Source: Halorientalis salina (GTDB lineage Archaea; Halobacteriota; Halobacteria; Halobacteriales; Haloarculaceae). From it: a DNA stretch of 64,000 nucleotides. This document shows, in pieces, positions 41,066 through 49,095 of the stretch (the first letter of the stretch is position 1; the number at the start of each line of letters is the position of its first letter). The position numbers and the translations under genes were made by a program. The notes under the pieces are model-generated. The model had not been told where the DNA came from, searched no databases, and worked only from the letters and a program-made list of their open reading frames with translations. The stretch covers positions 744,001-808,000 of the forward strand of contig NZ_SOSC01000001.1 of NCBI RefSeq assembly GCF_005049285.1, in the 5' to 3' direction.

Positions 41066-42097
41066 ATGGCGCGCACGTCGCTTTCGCTCCGCGGAGTCGC
41101 CGTCACGGCGGCGAAGGTCGCCATCGCCGTCGCCGCCTTCGCCTGGCTCGTCGGGCAGATCGACGTCGAGCGCGCACTCGGCGCGCTCGGCGGCCTCCAA
41201 CCCGGTCCCATCGCGGCGCTGTTCGCCGTGAGCATCGCCGGGCTGTTCGCTCGCTTCTACACCTGGCAGGTCACCATCGCTCCGGTACAGCGCGTCTCCG
41301 TCCGGACGGCCGGGAGCATCGCGCTCATCGTGAACTTCGTCAACCAGTTGCTCCCCTCGCGGCTATCGGGGCGACTCGCCGCGCCGTTCGTCCTGCGAAG
41401 CCAGACTGGGATGGCCTACACGGACGCAGCGGCCGTCTCAGGCGTTCACACCGGCATCTACGCGCTCCTGTACGGACTCGTGTCGCTCGTCGGTGTCGCG
41501 GCGAGTTACGGACAGCTCCCCTTCGGTCTCGTCGTCGTCGTCGGCCTCTCGACCGGGCTCTACCTCGCCGCCGGCGTGTTCGTCCTGGCGGTCGGTACGA
41601 ACCTGCAGTTCCTCGACCCGCTTCTGGCCGTCCTGACTCGGGTCGTCGCCAGGGTGCCGCGAGTCGGGGAGCGCGCAGCCGAGCGAATCCGGGACCTGTC
41701 GTCGGGGACCGACGCTTCGGCGGCGACGTTCCGGGACCTCGCGACGAATCCTCGGGTGTGGCTCGGCTACGCGGCCGGCTGGGCAGTCACGCTGGTGCTG
41801 GCCCCCGGCGTTCGGGTTTTCCTGCTACTCGCGAGTTTCGGCGTGGCCTTCGAGCCCGTCGTCCTGCTCCCGCTCTATCTCGTGACGGCCTACAGCGTGA
41901 CGCTGCTCCCGCTGACGCCCGGCGGCATCGGCGTCACGGAGGCGACCGCAACCGCCGTGTTCGTCGCGCTGGGCGTCCCCGCCGAGGTCATCGTGCCGAT
42001 CGTCCTCGTCGACCGCGTGTTCGGGATCTACCTGCCAGCAGTCATGGGCTGGTACCCGTCGACGCGGCTCGACCTCGCCGCGATGTCGGTGGACTAG
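41066..42097 (+). CDS. Lysylphosphatidylglycerol-synthase-type membrane protein (AglD/flippase-like)
   Basis: 343 residues with seven to eight membrane helices and the UPF0104 signature region ARFYTWQVTIAP (residues about 72-83) and VNFVNQLLPSRLSGRLAAPF (about 92-111). C-terminal YSVTLLPLTPGGIGVTEATA is the conserved PGGIG(V)TE motif. Similar proteins include the membrane part of haloarchaeal AglD and lipid flippases. It lies directly after the deacetylase gene and probably moves a lipid-linked sugar. Convergent with the first GT39-like gene, 39 nt apart. Confidence 0.86.
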   Translation: MARTSLSLRGVAVTAAKVAIAVAAFAWLVGQIDVERALGALGGLQPGPIAALFAVSIAGLFARFYTWQVTIAPVQRVSVRTAGSIALIVNFVNQLLPSRLSGRLAAPFVLRSQTGMAYTDAAAVSGVHTGIYALLYGLVSLVGVAASYGQLPFGLVVVVGLSTGLYLAAGVFVLAVGTNLQFLDPLLAVLTRVVARVPRVGERAAERIRDLSSGTDASAATFRDLATNPRVWLGYAAGWAVTLVLAPGVRVFLLLASFGVAFEPVVLLPLYLVTAYSVTLLPLTPGGIGVTEATATAVFVALGVPAEVIVPIVLVDRVFGIYLPAVMGWYPSTRLDLAAMSVD

Positions 42098-42136
42098 CGG
42101 TCGGCGAGCGAGCGAAGCCCTGAGCAACGCGCGCCC

Positions 42137-43915
42137 TCAGAACGGCACCCGCCGGGGCTGGCGACAGTCCCCGGTCCGTTCCAGAATGACAGTGTACTGG
42201 TTTGGGGTGAGTTCCTGCTCGTCGGCGAACTGATCGACGTGGGGCGTGATCCCGTGCCCGAGCAGATCAGTGACCGATCCCGGCGTCGGGCGCTGCGGGA
42301 CGAAGTTCGGGGGACGCGGGCCGAACTCGGCGGCGATCTCGTAGTTGCGCTCCTCCTCGAGTAGCGACCGGATGTAGGCCGCCTGAACGTCGCCGTTGCG
42401 GTAGTACGTGTCGTTTTTGAGATAGAGGAGGTCTCGGTATCCCAGTTGGATGTACTCCGGACAGGGATCAAGCGTCTCCTCGCCGTACGGGTGGCTGACA
42501 GCCATGCCGTGGGGGATCGCCGTGTCCTGCATGTTGACGCGGTAGAGTTCCATCGTCGCGTTGTCGGCGGCGTTCTCGGTCAGCCAGGACTCGGCCTCGT
42601 CGCGGGGCATCGACGCGAACCCGGCGACGCCGACGCCCGCGTAGATCCCGCTCGTTACGACGAGCAGGGCGATGACTGGTCCGCCGATCGACGGTCGTCG
42701 GTCACGGAGTCGGGCGAGTGTTCCACCGAGTAACAGGGCCAGGAGCGGAAACGTCGGCAGGAGGTGATGTACGCGGAAGTCGTGCCACTGCGAGAACATG
42801 ACGACGTTCGCGACGAGGGCGACAAGCACCAGGGCGGTTCCGTCGAAGTCCGGGCCGCGTCGCCGGAGGTGGGCCGCGCTGGCGACGACGCCGGTCACTG
42901 CCGCCGCGAACAGCGGCAGGCTCAGACCAGTGAAGTACTGCCGGAGAAACCACCACCAGATGGGGGCGTCCGGTCCCGTCGGGTGGGACATGCGCGACGC
43001 CGAGCCGCCGAAGATCCGCCCCCATAGCAGATCGAATTCCCCCACGAGCGCGGTCGGAAAGCCCAGGACGATCGCGGCGAAGCCGAGCAGCGCACCGCTG
43101 CCGAGGAGGGCCGGCGCGAAGAGCGCCTCCGTCCAGTCGTCACCGGCGTTCCGGGCTCGAAGGAAGTGACCGACGCCGATCAGCAGGATGATCGGTGCCG
43201 CCGTGAGTTTGAACGCGATGGCGACGCCGCCGAAGAGGCTCCCCGCGAGGAACAACGCGCCGTCGCCGGTCTGAACGTACCTGAGAACGAGGTAGAGCGC
43301 GAGCAACACGAAAAACAGCGCCGGCATGTCCTCGCCGCCCTCGTGGGCGATGGTGAGGAAGCCGAACGTGACGGTCAGCAGGACGGCCGAGAGCCGACCG
43401 GCCGTCCGGCCGTAGGTCGCGACGCCCAGGCGATAGGTGAGGTACACACAGCCGACCGCGAACAGGACGTTGAACAGCCGGACGAGGCCGAGGCTCCAGG
43501 TCCACACCCATCGGGGCGTTGCCTCCCAGGACGGGTAGAAGCCGAACTCCCAGCTCGGTCGGACGAACGCCTCGAACAGGTCGAGCTGTCCGGTCAGGAA
43601 CGCAACGATCGCCACTGGGAGGACGGCCAGGCCGAAGAGATAGAAGGTCGCGCCGAACGGGACGCGCCCCCAGACGACGCCTTCCCTGAGCGACTCGTAG
43701 CTCGGCTCGGAGATGACGTGGCCGTAGGCGACCAGCGAGTCCATGAGCCGGCTGTGCTCGTCGCGGGTCGCGAAGTTGGGGATGCGATGCCAGAACCAGA
43801 AGCCCGAGAGGACCGTCGCAGCAAGGAGGATGAATTTGAGGTACGGGTCCGTCCTGAGATCGTCCGCGAACTGTCCGACCCCCTGTGCGACCAGGCTACG
43901 GATGCGGCCTCCCAT
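42137..43915 (-). CDS. GT39-like membrane glycosyltransferase, copy A
   Basis: 592 residues with about 11-12 helices. The first loop FWFWHRIPNFATRDEHSRLMD (described by position about 40-60) contains the acidic DE pair used for catalysis in ArnT/PMT-type glycosyltransferases. An AHEGGEDMPALFF region and a C-terminal extracytoplasmic domain ending EFGPRPPNFVPQRPTPGSV are shared with the gene upstream. Such enzymes transfer sugars from lipid phosphate to an acceptor on the outer face. A close paralogue (43973-45802) lies 57 nt further on, evidently a tandem duplication. Substrates unknown. Confidence 0.85.
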   Translation of the reverse strand: MGGRIRSLVAQGVGQFADDLRTDPYLKFILLAATVLSGFWFWHRIPNFATRDEHSRLMDSLVAYGHVISEPSYESLREGVVWGRVPFGATFYLFGLAVLPVAIVAFLTGQLDLFEAFVRPSWEFGFYPSWEATPRWVWTWSLGLVRLFNVLFAVGCVYLTYRLGVATYGRTAGRLSAVLLTVTFGFLTIAHEGGEDMPALFFVLLALYLVLRYVQTGDGALFLAGSLFGGVAIAFKLTAAPIILLIGVGHFLRARNAGDDWTEALFAPALLGSGALLGFAAIVLGFPTALVGEFDLLWGRIFGGSASRMSHPTGPDAPIWWWFLRQYFTGLSLPLFAAAVTGVVASAAHLRRRGPDFDGTALVLVALVANVVMFSQWHDFRVHHLLPTFPLLALLLGGTLARLRDRRPSIGGPVIALLVVTSGIYAGVGVAGFASMPRDEAESWLTENAADNATMELYRVNMQDTAIPHGMAVSHPYGEETLDPCPEYIQLGYRDLLYLKNDTYYRNGDVQAAYIRSLLEEERNYEIAAEFGPRPPNFVPQRPTPGSVTDLLGHGITPHVDQFADEQELTPNQYTVILERTGDCRQPRRVPF

Positions 43916-43972
43916 TGGTGTCAGGTCAGCCAGGTGTCGTAAAAAACAACCGTTGTTCGGAAGCGCCGGGCG

Positions 43973-45802
43973 CTACCACGGCGGCGTTCGCGACTCGTCA
44001 CACGGGCCCTCGTGTTCCATGATGAGCGTGTACTGGTTCACCGTGAGTTCCTGTTCGTCGCCGTACTGGTCGCTGTGCGGGTTGATACCGAGGGCGACGA
44101 GGTCGGCGAGCGACCCGGGCGTCGGCCGTTGGGGGACGTAGTTCGGGGGCCGGGGGCCGAACTCGGCGGCAACCTCGTAGTTGTACTCCCCGTCCAGGAG
44201 CGCCCGGACGTACCGGGCTCGCGCGTCCACGTTCGAGTCCACGTCGTACCCCCGCTGGTCGTCGGGCACGTCCCTGAGATAGAGCAGGTCCTTGTAGGTG
44301 AGTTGGATGTAGTCGGGACAACGCTCGACGTCGGTTTCGTTCGGGTCGGCCCAGATCGGGTTGAGCGCCATCCAGTGGGGGACCGCGATCTCCTGGAAGC
44401 CGTGGAAATACCCCTCCATCGTGTCCGACCGGTCCGCGTGTTCGTTGAGCCACGTTCTCGCCTCGTCCCGGGGAAGGGTGGCGTAGCCGGCGGTGCCCGC
44501 GCCGGCGTAGAGCGCAGTCGTGAGGAGGAGCGCGGCGAGTACCGGGGCGGCGACCGACGGCCGACGGTCGCGGAACCGTTCGAGCGCACCGGCGGTCAAC
44601 AGCGCGACGAGCGGGAACGTCGGCAGGAGGTGGTGAACCCGGAAGTCGTGCCAGGTCGCGTACAGGAGGAGATACAGCCCGAGACACCCCAGCAAGAGCG
44701 CGGTACCGCTGAAGGCTCTGGTCGATCCTCGATCGTCACTTGCCCGCAACGTGCGTAGATGGAGGGCGCTCGCGAGTACGCCCGCGATGCCGGCGAGCAA
44801 GAGCGGAATCCCGAGCCCGCTGACGTACGTCCGGAGGAACCACCACCACGTCGGGGCCGTCGGACCGACAGCGAGCCCGGTTCGCTGACTGGTGTGGCCG
44901 AACAGCCGGCCAACTACGGGCTCGACGTGCCCGACGAGCAGGGTCGGGAACCCGACGGCGAGCGCGACGGCCCCGACCCCGGCACCCGAAAGCAACAGTC
45001 GCGGTCGCCAGAGGGCCCGACGCAGGGGCGTCGATTCGGCCCGTGCTCGAAGCAGAACGGCGAGGCCGACGACGAGCACGATCGGTGCCGCCGTGAGTTT
45101 GAACGCCAGCGCCACGCCGCCAGCCGCGCTCGCCCAGAGAAACAGGTCACGCCGTCCGGTCTCGACGTATCGGATCAGCAGGGTGAGCGCGAGCAACAGG
45201 AAAAAGACCGCCGGCATGTCCTCGCCGCCCTCGTGGGCGAGTTTGACGAAACCGAACGTGAGCGTCAGCAACACGGCCGCGAGCCGACCCGTGGCCCGGT
45301 CCCGGAGGTCGACCCCGATCCGGTAGGTGCAATAGACCGAGGCGACGGCGAACACGACGTTCGTGAGCCGGGCGAACGCGAGGCTCCACGTCCAGATCCA
45401 CTTGGGCGTCGCCTGCCAGACCGGGTAGTACCCGTACTCGCTGCTCGGGAAATGGATGGCCTCGATGGCACTGAGGTCTCCGGTGATCGCCGCTGCCAGA
45501 ACGACCGGGAGCAGCGCGAGCGCGTAGACGTAGAACGTCGCGCCGAACGGTTCCCGACCCCACGCGACGCCCTGGCGGAGGCTCTCGATACTCGGGTCTT
45601 CGAGCACGGAGCTGTAGGCGACGAGCGGGTCGAGGAGGCGGTCCCGTTCGTCCCACGTCGCGAAGTTCGGGAGCCCGTGCCAGAACCAGAAGCTACAGAG
45701 AACAAGTGCGAGGCCGAGGACGTAGACGAGATACGGGTCCGTGCGGAGGTCCGAGCGGAGTTGCCGGAACGCGTTCGCGAGCGGTCGCGGAGGGACCTGC
45801 AT
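43973..45802 (-). CDS. GT39-like membrane glycosyltransferase, copy B
   Basis: 609 residues with about 11-12 helices. It matches copy A in order and in motifs: FWFWHGLPNFATWDERDRLLD, REPFGATFYVYALALLPVVL, AHEGGEDMPAVFF, FKLTAAPIVLVVGLAVLLRA and the C-terminal segment EFGPRPPNYVPQRPTPGSLA. The DE pair in the first loop is kept as D-E-R. The start ATG at 45802 (MQVPPRPLANAF) is chosen over the in-frame upstream ATG at 45865. The two copies differ most in the loops, so acceptors may differ. Confidence 0.85.
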   Translation of the reverse strand: MQVPPRPLANAFRQLRSDLRTDPYLVYVLGLALVLCSFWFWHGLPNFATWDERDRLLDPLVAYSSVLEDPSIESLRQGVAWGREPFGATFYVYALALLPVVLAAAITGDLSAIEAIHFPSSEYGYYPVWQATPKWIWTWSLAFARLTNVVFAVASVYCTYRIGVDLRDRATGRLAAVLLTLTFGFVKLAHEGGEDMPAVFFLLLALTLLIRYVETGRRDLFLWASAAGGVALAFKLTAAPIVLVVGLAVLLRARAESTPLRRALWRPRLLLSGAGVGAVALAVGFPTLLVGHVEPVVGRLFGHTSQRTGLAVGPTAPTWWWFLRTYVSGLGIPLLLAGIAGVLASALHLRTLRASDDRGSTRAFSGTALLLGCLGLYLLLYATWHDFRVHHLLPTFPLVALLTAGALERFRDRRPSVAAPVLAALLLTTALYAGAGTAGYATLPRDEARTWLNEHADRSDTMEGYFHGFQEIAVPHWMALNPIWADPNETDVERCPDYIQLTYKDLLYLRDVPDDQRGYDVDSNVDARARYVRALLDGEYNYEVAAEFGPRPPNYVPQRPTPGSLADLVALGINPHSDQYGDEQELTVNQYTLIMEHEGPCDESRTPPW

Positions 45803-45880
45803 CGGTCCCGGATACGAAACGACTGCAGTTAAACTGACGTTTTTCGACCAGCCGCAGTACCCCACCGACGGGTCGTCCTG

Positions 45881-46363
45881 TCACTCGGCGTTCGCGTCTG
45901 CTGTGGCCCCGTCTCGGACGAACACGGCCATCCCGGTGTCGAAATCAGCCATTCCCTGTCCCGAGAGTTCGGCCCGCCCGACCGCGAGCAGCGGGCCGTC
46001 GTCGTGGACGACCAGCACCTCGTCGCCCGGTCTGATCGCGTCGTCGGCCGACTGGACGAACTTCGCGAAGGCGTTGCGTCCCTCCCGGACGTAGGGTTCG
46101 CTCTCGTCGCCCAGGACGACACGGTGTCGGGGGGCGTTGAGCCCCGCCTGGAGTCGGCGGCCGCCCGCGGTGCCGAGTCTGAACCGCCCGTCGACGCCGT
46201 AGGTGACGAGTCGCCCGGCGTCGGCGACCACCTGGTCCGGGCGACCCGACGTGCTGCGATACACCGTAAGGTCCTCGTCGTCGGGAAAGAGCGTCGAGCC
46301 GGCCCCAGCGCCGAACTGGTAGTCGGCGACCCGCTGGAGCATCCGGCGCTCGTCGGTCTGCAT
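45881..46363 (-). CDS. PUA-domain protein
   Basis: 160 residues. The N-terminal region MQTDERRMLQRVADYQFGAG is followed by a PUA fold at the C-terminus (EPYVREGRNAFAKFVQSADD, IRPGDEVLVVHDDGPLLAVG, the typical G-D-x-V-x-V turn). Resembles C-terminal domains of archaeosine tRNA-ribosyltransferase-like proteins, so it may bind RNA. No catalytic motif is seen. The start at 46363 is chosen because upstream codons (46364-46432) are unlike the rest. Convergence with no other gene; it follows copy B by 78 nt on the same strand. Confidence 0.78.
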   Translation of the reverse strand: MQTDERRMLQRVADYQFGAGAGSTLFPDDEDLTVYRSTSGRPDQVVADAGRLVTYGVDGRFRLGTAGGRRLQAGLNAPRHRVVLGDESEPYVREGRNAFAKFVQSADDAIRPGDEVLVVHDDGPLLAVGRAELSGQGMADFDTGMAVFVRDGATADANAE

Positions 46364-46493
46364 GGCTGACCCGAGCGGACCCACCGACAAAACACCTTCC
46401 ACCCACCGGTCCGTGTTGCTGACTGTTACCACGAACCAATAGATGCAGTATCAATCATAAACGATCATGCCACAGGCAGGCAGTTTGGATGGA

Positions 46494-46499
46494 TTTATA
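46494..46499 (+). promoter_or_regulatory. TATA box of the small membrane protein gene
   Basis: TTTATA lies 28-33 nt before the ATG at 46527 with no ribosome binding site between them. Confidence 0.6.
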
Positions 46500-46526
46500 C
46501 CAGATTACGGCGTAACCCGTGATAAT

Positions 46527-46709
46527 ATGCTATCAAGCACAGCCAAGATCGCAGTCGGTGTGGTGCTGCTGGTCGTCAGCAGCGCGCTGATTCTCGGGGC
46601 GGGCCTGCAGGGGAGTCCGGTTCCGGTGGCGGCCGCAGCCGTCGCCTCGCTCGGCCTGGCCGCCGGGTCGCTGCTGGTGGGCACCTCCGAGGGCGGACGT
46701 CCCGTTTAG
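46527..46709 (+). CDS. Small two-helix membrane protein
   Basis: 60 residues: two hydrophobic helices (IAVGVVLLVVSSALILGAGL and VAAAAVASLGLAAGSLLVG) joined by a short loop (QGSPVP). No signal for export beyond the helices. Not recognised. The leaderless TATA box at 46494 fixes the start. The stop overlaps the convergent NYN-domain gene by 4 nt. Confidence 0.6.
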   Translation: MLSSTAKIAVGVVLLVVSSALILGAGLQGSPVPVAAAAVASLGLAAGSLLVGTSEGGRPV

Positions 46710-47203
46710 AGCAGGAACGTCTCTTTCTCGGCGCTCAGATCCCTGAACTCGTCGGCAGCGGCGACGAGTTCCTCGGCGGTCGACTCCTCGAAGGCCATCA
46801 CTTCGACCTTGCAGCCCTCGTGTTTCAGGTGGCGACAGAGCCGCGAGAAGTCGCCGTCGCCGGTACAGAGAATAACCGTGTCGACGTGGTCGGCCAGTGA
46901 CACCGCGTCCAGGCTCATTCCCACGTCCCAGTCGGCCTTCTTCGAGCCGTCGCCGAAGGTCTTGATCTCCTTGGTCTTGGCTTCGAAGCCGATGTCGACG
47001 AGCGCCTCGAAGAAACTCTCCTCGTCTTCGGCGTTGGCGCGGATGACGTAAGCGATCGCACGGGTCAGTTCGCGGCCACGGACTCCCTCTTCCAGGAGGG
47101 AGGCGTAGTCGATGTTTCGCGTGTAGAGACTCCGGGCGGTGTGGTAGAGGTTCTGCGCGTCGGCGAGCATCGCCACGCGCTGCCCGGGGTGAACGTCCGT
47201 CAT
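46706..47203 (-). CDS. NYN-domain (LabA/DUF88-type) putative RNase
   Basis: 165 residues, PIN-like fold. The first acidic residue and Asn lie in VAMLADAQNLYHTARSLYTR (D15, N18), then KADWDVGMSLDAV, VDTVILCTGDGDFSRLCRHL with the conserved D pair, and ends with helix EELVAAADEFRDLSAEKETFLL. NYN domains are metal-dependent ribonucleases in bacteria and archaea. A regulatory RNA target is likely but not known. The start ATG 47203 is the first in frame. The gene ends opposite the small membrane protein. Confidence 0.88.
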   Translation of the reverse strand: MTDVHPGQRVAMLADAQNLYHTARSLYTRNIDYASLLEEGVRGRELTRAIAYVIRANAEDEESFFEALVDIGFEAKTKEIKTFGDGSKKADWDVGMSLDAVSLADHVDTVILCTGDGDFSRLCRHLKHEGCKVEVMAFEESTAEELVAAADEFRDLSAEKETFLL

Positions 47204-47387
47204 GCTCGCTTTTTGCAGACGGTGTGTGATATGGTTTTGTGTCTGCCCGCTCGCCAGGGGTCCGGTTCACGTCAGCCTTCGTCTCCCTGGTCTGTGTCGG
47301 AACCATCTTTTCGCCGAGAGACGCTCGAACCAAACGTAATACGGGGAAAACGTTTTTTCGCTTGTGGTTCGGTTTCTCTACGAGCAG

Positions 47388-48827
47388 ATGGAGGACCCCC
47401 CGCCGATCGAAGTGTTGCTCGACCACGCACAGGACAAGGTCGTGTTGCTCGACGGGGAGGGTCGATTCAAATACGCCAACGGAGCTGTCGAGCGAATCCT
47501 CGGCTACGAACCCGCCGATCTGATCGGTGAGAACGCCTTCGAGTACATCCACCCCGACGACGTGGACGAGGCCGAAACCGCCTTCGAACGGACGATCACG
47601 AGCGAGACCTTCACCGAGACGATGGTCGAGTACCGCTTTCGGGCCGAGGACGGCTCGTGGGTGTGGCTCGAAAGTCAGATGTCGAACCTTACCGACGAAG
47701 ACCTCGACGGCTACGTGGTCAGCTCGCGGGACATCTCGGACCGCGTCACCGCCGAACGCTCGCAGGCGGTGGCGGCGAGGCGACTCAGGGAACTGGCGGC
47801 GACGACCGACGACGTTCTCTGGATGTTCGACAGCGACTGGACCGAACTCCTGTTCGTGAACCACGCCTACGAAGCGGTCTACGGCCTCCCCATCGAGGAG
47901 ATCGAGTCCGATCCACGGGCGTTCGTCGACGCCGTCCACCCCGACGACGTGCCGCTGGTCGAAGAGGCGATGGCCCGTCTCTCCGACGGCAGGTCCGTGG
48001 ACATAGAGTACCGGGTCAACCCTGCGGAGGACTACGACGTGTGGGTGTGGGTGCAGGCGATCCCCGTCGTCGAGGACAGCGAGGGACGGAGTCCCTCGGG
48101 CAATCGGTCACAGACCGATGGCGGCGAGGTGGTCCGCATCACCGGCTTCACCCGGGACATCACCGACCGTCGACAGCGCGAGCGCCAGCTCTACGTGATG
48201 GACAACCTCCTGCGTCACAACCTCCGCAACGACCTCACGACCATCACGTGCAACGCAGAACTCATCGAACAGCAGGTGCCCGAAGTGGCCGAGCAGACGG
48301 CGACCATCCGCCGGACGAGCGCGAGTCTCCTCGCCAGTGCCGAGAAAGAGCGCAAGATCATCGATCTGCTGACGACGGAGGCGACCCACCAGCGGGTCGA
48401 GATCGACGCCGCCGTGGAGACCGCGGCGGAGATCGTCGAGGATCGGTTTCCGGCAGTGTCGATCGAGCTGCCTCGTCTCGAGCCGGCGACTGTGGTTGCA
48501 GTGGCCGGTATCGAGGCGGCGATCCTCGAGTTGATCGAGAACGCTGTACAGCACAGCGAGTGCGAAGGGCCGACGGTCCGGGTGACAGCCCGCCGAAACG
48601 GCCAGCAGGTCGTGGTGCGGATCGAGGACGAGGCACCGCCGATCCCGGAGGTCGAAGCGCGGGTGTTGACCGGTGAGCACGAAATGAACGCCGTGTACCA
48701 CAGCTCGGGGCTCGGCTTGTGGCTGGTCTACTGGGTCGTCGAACTATCGGACGGCGAGATCACGGTGACATCGGCGGGCGACCGGGGCAATCGTATCGAG
48801 ATCGAACTGCCACGCGGCCACGGGTGA
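47388..48827 (+). CDS. Two-PAS sensor histidine kinase
   Basis: 479 residues without a membrane helix, so a cytoplasmic sensor. PAS1 lies at about 8-118 and PAS2 at about 138-260; each is followed by a PAC-type motif (SSRDISDRV and GFTRDITDRR). The phospho-acceptor is H277 in LLRHNLRNDL, typical of haloarchaeal kinases. HATPase motifs follow: N box LELIENAVQHSE, and HSSGLGLWLVYW at about 449-460. No receiver domain or partner regulator is beside it. Residues about 231-246 (SEGRSPSGNRSQTDGG) lie in PAS2's loop and are encoded by two tandem hairpins, apparently an inserted element. The ATG at 47388 is preferred to the GTG at 47364, because a T-rich promoter-like run (47353-47358) suits leaderless use. 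Confidence 0.9.
   Translation: MEDPPPIEVLLDHAQDKVVLLDGEGRFKYANGAVERILGYEPADLIGENAFEYIHPDDVDEAETAFERTITSETFTETMVEYRFRAEDGSWVWLESQMSNLTDEDLDGYVVSSRDISDRVTAERSQAVAARRLRELAATTDDVLWMFDSDWTELLFVNHAYEAVYGLPIEEIESDPRAFVDAVHPDDVPLVEEAMARLSDGRSVDIEYRVNPAEDYDVWVWVQAIPVVEDSEGRSPSGNRSQTDGGEVVRITGFTRDITDRRQRERQLYVMDNLLRHNLRNDLTTITCNAELIEQQVPEVAEQTATIRRTSASLLASAEKERKIIDLLTTEATHQRVEIDAAVETAAEIVEDRFPAVSIELPRLEPATVVAVAGIEAAILELIENAVQHSECEGPTVRVTARRNGQQVVVRIEDEAPPIPEVEARVLTGEHEMNAVYHSSGLGLWLVYWVVELSDGEITVTSAGDRGNRIEIELPRGHG
48081..48119. repeat. Two tandem 7-bp hairpins inside the histidine kinase gene
   Basis: Perfect inverted repeats: GAGGGAC-GGA-GTCCCTC (48081-48097) and ATCGGTC-ACA-GACCGAT (48103-48119), each with a 3-nt loop, separated by GGGCA. 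They encode the hydrophilic stretch before the last strand of the second PAS domain and keep the frame. Such adjacent perfect palindromes are rare in coding DNA and look like a short inserted element. Confidence 0.6.
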
Positions 48828-48873
48828 GGGGAGTCGGCCGCCGGAACAGCCACGCCGATCTGTCGTCGGAACG

Positions 48874-48878
48874 TATAA
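48874..48878 (+). promoter_or_regulatory. TATA-like box upstream of the dap operon
   Basis: ACGTATAAGT (TATAA at 48874-48878) lies 25-30 nt before the small ORF at 48904. No comparable box is seen within 60 nt of dapA, so this may be the promoter of the whole operon with a leader of about 190 nt. Confidence 0.5.
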
Positions 48879-48903
48879 GTTCTCCCGTGTTGGCTATTCG
48901 GAT

Positions 48904-49002
48904 ATGAACCGGGCCACACGCGGACGTACCGGGCGGCGTGACAGCCGTCGGTGTGGCGCGGATCGCTTTTTCTCGAAACCGAAACCGACCGACGACGAGT
49001 GA
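48904..49002 (+). CDS. Possible 32-residue leader protein before dapA
   Basis: An ATG 26 nt after the TATA-like box opens a frame of 32 residues: basic first part (MNRATRGRTGRRDSRR) then RFFSKPKPTDDE. Its composition differs from the acidic proteins around it. It is followed by 93 nt with no gene, then dapA. Two lysines in a short leader ahead of a lysine operon invite the idea of translational control, but this is speculation. Unrecognised, and could be non-coding. Confidence 0.35.
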   Translation: MNRATRGRTGRRDSRRCGADRFFSKPKPTDDE

Positions 49003-49095
49003 CTCACGGCGGGCGTAGCGCCCTCGTCGCGGGTCGGTTTCGGCGGTATCGGCAGACCACCACGCTCAAATCACAGCCACACCCAACCAACAGCA

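Noticed and set aside
42098-42136. GCGAGCGAGCGAAGC and CTGAG...CTCAG between convergent genes as a strong terminator
   Set aside because: The stem is only 5 bp and lacks a T run; noted only as another GAGCGA-type repeat site.
47364-47387. GTG start eight codons before the histidine kinase ATG
   Set aside because: A T-rich promoter-like run at 47353-47358 puts the transcript start near 47388, so the ATG there is preferred.
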